The translations under genes and the position numbers were made by a program. Below the pieces are notes generated by a model. That model was not told where the DNA came from, ran no database searches, and worked only from the letters and a program-made list of their open reading frames with translations. Shown here in pieces: positions 16,455 through 22,082 of a stretch of DNA of 22,082 nucleotides. Within the stretch, counting starts at the first letter, position 1, and each line of letters starts with the position of its first letter. Source of the DNA: Gammaproteobacteria bacterium UBA7449 (GTDB taxonomy: Bacteria > Pseudomonadota > Gammaproteobacteria > Pseudomonadales > Pseudohongiellaceae); NCBI GenBank assembly GCA_002477465.1, contig DLPV01000033.1, positions 35,859 to 57,940 on the forward strand, in the 5' to 3' direction.

Positions 16455-16500
16455 AGGGGCCAGAGTAAAAATACAGTGCTGTATTTTTACTCTGACCCCT
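16455..16500. repeat. 46-nt near-perfect palindromic repeat, likely also a terminator
   Basis: The segment is self-complementary with centre between 16477 and 16478. Apart from the TG centre, only the 16460/16495 pair (C/A) fails. Half-units read GGGGYCAGAGTAAAAATACAG. On the plus strand it is followed by TTTTTA, so it can act as an intrinsic terminator for the CMD gene. Its right half recurs at positions 1-32 of this window, which marks it as a dispersed repeat. The minus-strand MutS-like gene ends inside it. Confidence 0.85.
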
Positions 16501-17992
16501 TTTTATTGCTATTTATTTTTGTAGCTTTACTCTGACTTGGATTTTTTTCTTTTGTACCATCCAGCAAGTCAAAGACCCCTTCTTCCTCCAGCACGCGCAC
16601 GCCCAAGCGCTGATCCGAAACACCTGGTCGTAGCTGATAGTCGAACTTTAATCTGCCGCCGTCCACTTCTGCGATGAAGTGTGAGCGACTGATTTGTTTC
16701 GTCTCTTCGAGCTGATCATCGAGCTCAATAAGATGGGAGGAAAACAGGAACAGGCAGTCTTCCTTGGTAGCAAAGCGCTCCAGCACTGCGAGTGAAGCGT
16801 CAAAGGCGTCTTTGACGTTGGTGCCTTTAAATGGTTCATCCATGACAGCCGCGACGCTATGTCCCTGGGAAATCGATTCGGCGATAGCGCGTATGCGCAA
16901 CGCTTCGGCGCGGAAGTAACTGATACCCGCATGGATGTCGTCGTTTAAGGAGATGGAACTATACAGTCTCTGCAACGGCACAAAACCAAAACGCTTGGCT
17001 GGCACCCCTATCCCGAGATGAGCCAGGTACAGGGCTATGGCTACGGCACGCAGATAAGTAGTCTTGCCGGCCATGTTGGGTCCGGTAAGAAACAGCACTC
17101 GTTCCTGTTGGTCCAGCCTCACTGCGTTGGGGACCGCATCAATTAGGTAGGGATGAACCAACCCTTCTGCTTCAATTCTTATGTCACCATCCAGAACTTC
17201 TGGAATGGCAAAGCCATGTTCGAGAGTCGCATCGGCCAGAGACACTAAGGCATCAAACTCATAAACCAGCTGCAGAACGCGCAGAATGACACCTTTAGCC
17301 TGCTGTCTGAAAACCTGATCGAGGCGGAAGATTTTACGCGGTGAACTGCCCGCGACCTGCTGTTGCGGAATCTCATCAACCCATGCAAAAGAAAGCAGTT
17401 CCTGTAGCTCTGCCAGTAGCGGGACTATCTCTCCCTTTGCCGCTTCCAGCTCTTCCTGGGCCATGAATTCGCACAGCCCGCGAATAACGCTGCAAGTGTA
17501 CTGCACCCCTCTGACGATGCCGCGGTAATGACGGTCGTGATTGAAGTAAACGTTGGTCGCCTGCAGAAAATACTCTATCGGGTTCTTCTTGGTAGCCCCT
17601 AACAAAACCTCCCGCTGATAGATCTCAACGTTCTGCACCACGTAGGCCGGGAGCTTTCTGAACACTTCCCTGTTCTCACAGATAAAGGCAACAGACTGTT
17701 GTGTAATTTTGATCGGCTCTGCCTCACACCACGGCAACTCCATGCGCTTCCGCAGTAGCTTGGCCCCACCTTCAGTGCGAGTGAAGTTACAGAACTCGAA
17801 TAGGCTCTCGGCGTCGCTGTCGGTCTCGAAAATCTCAAGGTCTCTCAGCGTGTGGGAATCGAGCACCAGGGGATCATAGTCAGAGCGAAGATCCTCCAGC
17901 GATTGGGTCTGGCGATCGAAGGTAAGAAAGCGACGACCGAGATTGGTTTTACGGCCACTCTCACCGGGAGTTGGCATGCCTGCAAGGCGCAT
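16487..17992 (-). CDS. Short MutS-like ATPase lacking the mismatch-recognition domain
   Basis: This 501-residue protein is much shorter than MutS (about 850). It lacks the N-terminal mismatch-binding domain with the Phe-x-Glu motif and the connector. Residues about 45-260 resemble the MutS lever/core helices (FCNFTRTEGGAKLLRKRM). The C-terminal ATPase has Walker A GPNMAGKTT (304-312), Walker B VMDEPFKGTN (383-392, replacing the usual DEIGRGTS) and SSHLIEL with His420. It therefore probably belongs to the short, poorly characterised MutS-related ATPases found in bacteria, not to canonical mismatch repair. There is no Smr domain. The first ATG lacks a clear Shine-Dalgarno; Met6 is an alternative start. 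The stop codon and last residues (KKGSE) lie inside the palindromic repeat, so the C-terminal tail (about 480-501, lysine/serine rich) may be partly repeat-derived. Confidence 0.85.
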   Translation of the reverse strand: MRLAGMPTPGESGRKTNLGRRFLTFDRQTQSLEDLRSDYDPLVLDSHTLRDLEIFETDSDAESLFEFCNFTRTEGGAKLLRKRMELPWCEAEPIKITQQSVAFICENREVFRKLPAYVVQNVEIYQREVLLGATKKNPIEYFLQATNVYFNHDRHYRGIVRGVQYTCSVIRGLCEFMAQEELEAAKGEIVPLLAELQELLSFAWVDEIPQQQVAGSSPRKIFRLDQVFRQQAKGVILRVLQLVYEFDALVSLADATLEHGFAIPEVLDGDIRIEAEGLVHPYLIDAVPNAVRLDQQERVLFLTGPNMAGKTTYLRAVAIALYLAHLGIGVPAKRFGFVPLQRLYSSISLNDDIHAGISYFRAEALRIRAIAESISQGHSVAAVMDEPFKGTNVKDAFDASLAVLERFATKEDCLFLFSSHLIELDDQLEETKQISRSHFIAEVDGGRLKFDYQLRPGVSDQRLGVRVLEEEGVFDLLDGTKEKNPSQSKATKINSNKKGSE

Positions 17993-18129
17993 TTATTGTT
18001 TACTCAAAGCCAGTACATTTCATCGATAGACTTCCCAGGAAAGAGCGCGATTGATACGAACTCATCTCGACCAATGATAACGAGACCTCATACGCTTTTT
18101 CCCTAGGCGCTTTATTTCTAGCTGCGTGT

Positions 18130-19167
18130 TTAGCTGCTTTCTTTCGCGCTATTGCTAGACTGTTTGCCAGAGATTTTACTGTCCAGCATCTTGCCCCAGT
18201 CTCTAAAAGGCGCGGCGACATTTTGCCAGAAAGTTCGATACTCATCCTGCCTTTCTGGACCAATTCCCCACGGCGTATATTCATCTTTCTCAGGAATGTA
18301 TAACGTGCCGAACATACGGTCAAAAATACTGGTAATTGCCGCCATATTGGTATCCCAGTGTTGAGGTAGATAACTATGGTGAGTGTGATGCATGGCTGGG
18401 CTTTGTAGCCAGTATTCCAACCACCTGGGGTAGCGAAATTGAATGTGGTAATGGCGAAAAGCGCCGGTAACGCCAAACAGGAAAGAGAAGAAGCCGACAT
18501 TAAACAAAGTGGCCTGCGTTATACCTCCCCCAAACAGCCAGGAAAAAACGCCAGCGGCAAAGCCAAAACTAAATGCCGAGCCTGCCGCCCAGATTGGCCC
18601 AGCGATAACATGCTCGCGGTATCGAGTTAGCGGTGTCAGCACCTCGGCAGAGTGATGCACCTTGTGAATTGCCCACAGCGCAGGCACTTTATGCATTGCA
18701 TAGTGGATCCAAAAGAAAACGAAGTCATAACAAAGAAGTAGTACGAGGCTGTATAACAGCATCCAGCCGAAATTGGACTGCAGGACTGGTGTCGCGCCGA
18801 ATAGGCCTTCCATAGCGGCAATCATAAACTGCTCGGTGGCAGGCCCCACAGTCGCGAACAGCGTCACGGCCCAGAATGGTCGCAAGCAGCGCTCAAGCAC
18901 CCATAGCCACACGTCAACCCGGGCGGAAATATGGGCATAGATATCTCTGGGCAGCAGGAATTCCAGCAAGCCATCGGATTGATGCCCGCGACCATCTGCA
19001 TCCTTAGCTCCTCGCCCACGAGAAAGCACGTAGAGCGCTAACGCCAAGAACAGAGTAATCAACAGTCGATCCCAGCGCAGATCGGTGGGTATATTATCGG
19101 CTAATATGGTCCAACTAAGCCGAACTATCTCGGTAAATGGACCGAGCACTTCGCTTGAACTTTCCAT
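18130..19167 (-). CDS. Sterol desaturase / fatty acid hydroxylase superfamily membrane protein
   Basis: This 345-residue integral membrane protein carries the histidine boxes of the di-iron hydroxylase/desaturase superfamily: HYAMH (155-159), HKVHH (168-172) and HHTHH (260-264), plus His239 and His241 before the last box. Several hydrophobic segments (about 33-50, 90-115, 135-158, 190-235) surround them. Such enzymes use O2 to hydroxylate or desaturate lipids; the bacterial substrates include fatty acids, carotenoids and hopanoid- or sterol-like lipids, and none is indicated here. The C-terminal tail is polar and low in complexity (SGKQSSNSAKESS). The ATG is preceded by AAGGAAAGC. It begins 53 bp after the threonine aldolase stop and precedes the MutS-like gene by 137 bp, so an operon with the aldolase is possible but the functions show no obvious link. 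Confidence 0.9.
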   Translation of the reverse strand: MESSSEVLGPFTEIVRLSWTILADNIPTDLRWDRLLITLFLALALYVLSRGRGAKDADGRGHQSDGLLEFLLPRDIYAHISARVDVWLWVLERCLRPFWAVTLFATVGPATEQFMIAAMEGLFGATPVLQSNFGWMLLYSLVLLLCYDFVFFWIHYAMHKVPALWAIHKVHHSAEVLTPLTRYREHVIAGPIWAAGSAFSFGFAAGVFSWLFGGGITQATLFNVGFFSFLFGVTGAFRHYHIQFRYPRWLEYWLQSPAMHHTHHSYLPQHWDTNMAAITSIFDRMFGTLYIPEKDEYTPWGIGPERQDEYRTFWQNVAAPFRDWGKMLDSKISGKQSSNSAKESS

Positions 19168-19220
19168 GCTTTCCTTCTTCTTTGCTAATCAGCATATAGT
19201 GTGGCTACACAGAAATACAG

Positions 19221-20234
19221 CTATCCCGGGTGCGCAAAGAACGACTCAAACGAATCCACTACTTTATTTATGTCTTGTTCACTGATATCCAGGTGGATCA
19301 CCAGGCGCATTCTCTGCCCTCCTATCACCTTGATACCTTGTTTGGCCAGACTGGCCGCGAGTTGCTCGCCCGTTTCCCCGCTCGGCAAGCCGATAAACAC
19401 CATGTTGGTTTGATTGCTTTGCACATCGACTTCATCAATTGCCTGAAGTGACTCAGCAAGCCGCTTCGCATTGGCATGATCATCCCGCAAGCGCTCAACG
19501 TTATTATCCAGGGCATAATCTATCGCGGCGGCAAGAATGCCGGCCTGACGCAAACCTCCACCGGCCATCTTGCGCCAGCGTCTGGCCGAGGCGATCAATT
19601 CATCCGACCCACAGAGCAGGGAACCAATTGGCGCACCCAAACCCTTAGAGCAACAGATTGAAACACTATCGACATGTCTGGCGATCTCGGACACATCCAC
19701 ACCCAGAGCAACGGCAGCATTAAATACCCGGGCTCCATCTAGATGTAGAGACAAGCCATTGTCTCGGGCAAATTGTGCAGCCTCTGCCATATAGTCCAGA
19801 CCCAATACCTTACCGTTGTGGGTGTTTTCTAGCACCAGCAACTTGCTGCGCGCAAAATGGGGATCATCAGGCTTGATGCGTGACTTAACGACATCCAGGC
19901 TGAGGCTGCCATCCGCCTCAACAGGGATCGGCTGCGGCTGCAGGCTGCCAAATACCGCTCCGCCACCGGCCTCATATAAATAGGTGTGGTAATCCTGCCC
20001 AACGATGTATTCCTCACCCCGCTGGCAGTGTGCCAGCAAGCCAACCAGGTTGCTCTGCGTGCCAGAAGGCAATAACAGGGCTGCCTCTTTGCCAGCCAGA
20101 TTGGCAACCCGGGTCTCAAGCGCATTGACCGTTGGATCATCGCCAAAAACATCATCGCCCACTGGCGCGGCGGCCATCCTCTCGCGCATGGCTGCGCTGG
20201 GCCTGCTTACGGTGTCGCTTCTTAGATCAATCAC
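19221..20234 (-). CDS. ltaE: Low-specificity L-threonine aldolase
   Basis: This 337-residue PLP enzyme would cleave L-threonine or L-allo-threonine to glycine and acetaldehyde. It begins with the family hallmark IDLRSDTVSRPS and contains GDDVFGDDPT, His83 in DYHTYLYE (stacks on PLP), LHLDGARVFNA (163-173) with the PLP-binding Asp, and Schiff-base Lys197 in SICCSKGLGAPIGS. GGGLRQAG and the substrate-binding Arg in MRLVIHLDIS follow. Length and motif order are normal for bacterial LtaE. The start is GTG with only a weak purine tract upstream. The gene is divergent from the selenoprotein gene across a 268-bp gap. Confidence 0.92.
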   Translation of the reverse strand: MIDLRSDTVSRPSAAMRERMAAAPVGDDVFGDDPTVNALETRVANLAGKEAALLLPSGTQSNLVGLLAHCQRGEEYIVGQDYHTYLYEAGGGAVFGSLQPQPIPVEADGSLSLDVVKSRIKPDDPHFARSKLLVLENTHNGKVLGLDYMAEAAQFARDNGLSLHLDGARVFNAAVALGVDVSEIARHVDSVSICCSKGLGAPIGSLLCGSDELIASARRWRKMAGGGLRQAGILAAAIDYALDNNVERLRDDHANAKRLAESLQAIDEVDVQSNQTNMVFIGLPSGETGEQLAASLAKQGIKVIGGQRMRLVIHLDISEQDINKVVDSFESFFAHPG

Positions 20235-20502
20235 GTTCTCTATGCTCTCTTGCTGTCGTCTGTAAATAGGTGGGCCGAAGCAAGTATACCGAGAATTGCA
20301 GCTTACGGGCCCGTTGCTGAAGGCAATAGCAGCTGATTAATTTGGCTGTTCCATTCTTTGCGCTTCTTTCTACATACCTTTATGCAATACTGTCCGCCCT
20401 GGCTCTGGCTGCCCGGGTAATCCAGATTATCCCGCCACCAGTACTAGACGTCAGGGCCGAATTTTTTAGTGCGGCTCGAACGCTTACCGAGGAGTAAAAG
20501 CA
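20235..20502. other. 268-bp divergent intergenic region
   Basis: This region separates the threonine aldolase (minus) and the selenoprotein (plus) and should hold both promoters. A weak plus-strand pair is visible: TTGCGC about 17 bp before TATGCA near 20358-20386, each 3 of 6 to consensus. An imperfect inverted repeat, GGGTAAT / ATTATCCC at 20415-20433 with a CCAG loop and one bulged base, lies in what would be the 5' leader or operator. No small ORF or RNA gene is recognised. Confidence 0.5.
20491..20495 (+). promoter_or_regulatory. Ribosome binding site of the selenoprotein gene
   Basis: A strong AGGAG-type site (CGAGGAGTAAAAGCA, with GGAG at 20491-20494) sits about 8 nt before ATG 20503. 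It shows that translation is meant to start here, upstream of the in-frame TGA. Confidence 0.8.
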
Positions 20503-21660
20503 ATGCATGCTCAGTTAAAGTCCTTGTGTTTTGGGCTTGCGGCCAGTTCGCTATTGGCGGCAACCGCAGCGCAGGCGCAGGCCACAACCGTGTTATACAA
20601 CGAGCGCGTCGTTGAGATTGGGCAGACTCTGCCCGACGCCAATGACCTCTGGGTGAAACCCGAGGACTTGACGCGCATCAATGATTTTGAGTTCAAGCCA
20701 GAAGGCGCGTGCTATGAAGCACTCTGCGTTCCTGTGCTGCAGGACCGCGATAGCGATATGTATGTCACCCGTGGCGGGCAGGGCTGGTTTAATGTCACCG
20801 GTCTCGCCGACAAACTGCAGCAGGCCTATGTAGTAGACCATGATGATGGCGTATGGAGCTTCGGCACCATGCCGGTCAAACGTCAGTCCTTTATTCGAGG
20901 CGGCATGGCACCGGATTTCGAGTTGAATGATCGTGAGGGTAATCCGGTTCGGCTTTCAGACTTTCGTGGCAAGAAAGTACTGCTGCTGACCTGGGCTTCC
21001 TGGTGAGGATGTCGTTTCGACGTGCCCGTGTGGCAAGTGATATACGACGAACTCAAAGCCAAAGACGAAAATTTTGAAATCATTTCCGTGGCGCAGGACA
21101 CCGGTGGCGAAGACGCCGCGGGTCCGATCTTTGACGCTGCCGACGTGACTTACACTTCCCTGATTGATGTAAACCATCTGATCAGTTCACTCTACAATCT
21201 GGTCAATGTGCCATCGGGCGTCTGGATTGATGAAGAGGGACGCATTGCACGCATCAACGAAGGGACTTACGCCCAGGAGCATTTCAACGGCGCCTTCGGC
21301 ACCAATGAATATGTCCCTATCGTCCGCGACTGGGTCAAGAAAGGAGCAGAGAGCCAATACGTCTGGGATACATCGAAGGTGCGAGAAAGCATTGTCGATC
21401 GCACCCCTGAGGCGGAGAAAGCGCAGCCCGCTTTCTTGCTTGGTTCCTACTATTTCCAACGCGATAACGAAGCCAAGGCCGAGCAATACTGGACTCTGGC
21501 CCAACAACTCGACCCGACCAGCTGGAACTATCTGCGGCAGGACCTGCTGTATGAGGAAGGCGGTTCCGCCGGACCAGCCTGGCAGCAACGCGTCGAAGAA
21601 GTAGAAGCCGCTGGCGGCGCCTACTATGCGCCACTTGAAATAGAGGACGGTGCTAACTAA
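20503..21660 (+). CDS. Periplasmic redoxin selenoprotein (ResA/TlpA-like, WAxxUGC motif) with in-frame UGA
   Basis: Read through one TGA at 21004-21006, the frame gives 385 residues. Residues 1-25 are a signal peptide (AATAAQA/QA). About 27-130 is an N-terminal domain with a Cys pair (Cys70, Cys75 in GACYEALCVPV). About 136-270 is a thioredoxin-fold redoxin domain (APDFELNDREGNPVRLSDFRGKKVLLLTWASW, then Sec168-Gly169-Cys170-Arg). The C-terminal region (about 305-375) looks like a TPR-type helical tail. The TGA sits exactly where the attacking cysteine of a TlpA/ResA-type thiol-disulfide protein belongs. The downstream frame continues family-like without a shift (DVPVWQVIYDELKAKDENFEIISVAQDTGG). 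I recall a described bacterial family of 'ResA-like WAxxUGC (seleno)proteins'; the motif fits. Expected role: thiol-disulfide or peroxide chemistry in the periplasm. A cysteine-free nonsense mutation is the alternative but is unlikely given the position and the hairpin. Confidence 0.88.
21004..21006 (+). other. Selenocysteine codon (recoded UGA)
   Basis: The TGA follows TGG (Trp167) and precedes GGA TGT CGT (Gly-Cys-Arg). It is the only interruption in an otherwise open 385-codon frame and falls at the redox-active position. The change from a Cys TGT or TGC codon would need only the third base. Confidence 0.85.
21011..21048 (+). promoter_or_regulatory. Candidate bacterial SECIS hairpin
   Basis: A lower stem GTCGT (21011-21015) pairs with ACGAC (21044-21048). 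After an internal loop, an upper stem ACGTGCC (21020-21026) pairs with GGCAAGT (21032-21038) with one G/A mismatch. It closes a 5-nt loop CGTGT (21027-21031). The loop begins 20 nt after the UGA and has a G in its first two bases. This agrees with the published general features of bacterial SECIS elements (apical loop roughly 16-37 nt after UGA). A competing short hairpin GTCG-TTT-CGAC exists at 21011-21021. Confidence 0.6.
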
Positions 21661-21719
21661 AGGTAGATGTGCCAGCAAAGCGAATTTGTAGATTTTTTCT
21701 CAGGGACTAAAAATTTTTG

Positions 21720-21767
21720 AAAAGGTCAGTGTAAGAACCGGCATCCGGTTTTTGGCTGACCTTTTTT
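21720..21767. terminator. Bidirectional intrinsic terminator
   Basis: The outer arms AAAAGGTCAG (21720-21729) and CTGACCTTTT (21756-21765) pair perfectly over 10 bp. A nested hairpin AACCGG-CAT-CCGGTT lies inside (21736-21750). U-tracts are available on both strands. It lies 59 bp after the selenoprotein stop and abuts the stop of the convergent DUF3817-type gene. Confidence 0.85.
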
Positions 21768-22065
21768 ATTTGTCCAGCAGTCCGCGCCGGCTAAACCATA
21801 GCTCCAGTGGATAAGTCACCAGTGGCGGGATAGCGGCCAACACAGCAAGCACGCCACACCACCAGGGCCAGCGCAGTCGGCTGGCACTGTAGAGGGACAC
21901 AAAAAAATAAAACAGAAATGCCGCACCATGCAGTCTGCCGAACAGCCACACACCAGCATCCGACATATCCAGGGCATACTTAAAATATATGCCTATAAGA
22001 AGACCAGCCCAGGTAAACGCTTCAATGCGCGCGGCGAGGATGAATGTTTTTTGGGTGGAGAACAG
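21766..22065 (-). CDS. DUF3817-type small integral membrane protein, start uncertain
   Basis: The frame is open on the minus strand from a TAA at 22072-22074 down to the stop at 21766, giving up to about 100 residues. From LFSTQKTFILAARIEAFTWA it shows three membrane helices: TWAGLLIGIYFKYAL, then GRLHGAAFLFYFFVSLYSAS, then WWCGVLAVLAAIPPLVTYPL. It ends LWFSRRGLLDK. The RIEAFTWAGLL ... GRLHG pattern fits the DUF3817 family, which has no known function. The only ATG (21966) would delete the first helix, so initiation is probably at a non-standard codon: CTG at 22063-22065 is the best seen, with no clear Shine-Dalgarno. Alternatively a base error near the window edge hides the start. Confidence 0.6.
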   Translation of the reverse strand: MFSTQKTFILAARIEAFTWAGLLIGIYFKYALDMSDAGVWLFGRLHGAAFLFYFFVSLYSASRLRWPWWCGVLAVLAAIPPLVTYPLELWFSRRGLLDK

Positions 22066-22082
22066 AAATAGTTACCGCTTGT

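Noticed and set aside
16487..17992. Canonical mutS
   Set aside because: The mismatch-recognition and connector domains are missing and the Walker B context differs.
18000..18500. 166-codon minus-strand frame overlapping the end of the sterol desaturase and the gap to the MutS-like gene
   Set aside because: It shares 370 bases with the desaturase in another frame and shows no family-like sequence. The 137-bp gap alone has no convincing gene.
20503..21660. Two separate genes, or a pseudogene with a nonsense mutation, in place of one selenoprotein
   Set aside because: The frame is unchanged across the TGA, the downstream part has no ribosome binding site of its own, the stop falls exactly on the active-site position, and a SECIS-like hairpin follows. 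A mutation is not formally excluded.
1..22082. CRISPR arrays, tRNA/rRNA genes, transposases, phage or defence islands
   Set aside because: No regularly spaced repeats, no cloverleaf or rRNA sequence, and no integrase, transposase or defence-protein motifs were found by eye on either strand.

Overview
This window looks like chromosomal DNA of an aquatic, aerobic gammaproteobacterium. The reasons are moderate GC content, Gram-negative secretion signals, a TonB-dependent receptor, a GMC oxidoreductase, short palindromic interspersed repeats and compact gene packing. The assignment is inferred from gene content only; there is no rRNA or tRNA in the window. I see no CRISPR array, prophage or transposase.

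Layout. Positions 39-4100 hold minus-strand genes: a GMC flavin oxidoreductase, an amidase, a PepSY membrane protein and a doubtful small ORF translationally coupled to it. Positions 4084-12540 hold two large secreted paralogues built from Asp-box (BNR/sortilin-like) repeats, both on the plus strand, with a minus-strand TonB-dependent receptor between them. The plus strand continues with a PLP-dependent Cys/Met-metabolism enzyme whose end overlaps an NhaC-family transporter (12600-15171), then a secreted protein with three tandem carboxymuconolactone-decarboxylase-like domains (15307-16401). A long palindromic repeat separates it from a convergent minus-strand block: a short MutS-like ATPase, a sterol desaturase/fatty acid hydroxylase and a low-specificity threonine aldolase (16487-20234). 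The window ends with a plus-strand redoxin gene (20503-21660) and a minus-strand DUF3817-type membrane protein.

The most notable object is the redoxin gene. It contains one in-frame TGA (21004-21006), exactly where the redox-active cysteine of a ResA/TlpA-like motif belongs, giving WASW-U-GCR. The frame continues without any shift for 217 codons, and a SECIS-like hairpin begins 5 nt after the TGA with its apical loop 20 nt after it. I read this as a periplasmic selenoprotein of 385 residues, not two genes or a pseudogene. It implies that the host has selA/selB/selC/selD, none of which lie in this window.

Functional links are modest. The PLP enzyme and NhaC transporter probably form a methionine/sulfur amino acid unit. 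The two Asp-box proteins and the receptor may form an envelope module. The remaining genes look like ordinary metabolic neighbours. Copies of a palindromic repeat lie at the left edge and at 16455-16500, where the repeat supplies the stop codon of the MutS-like gene.
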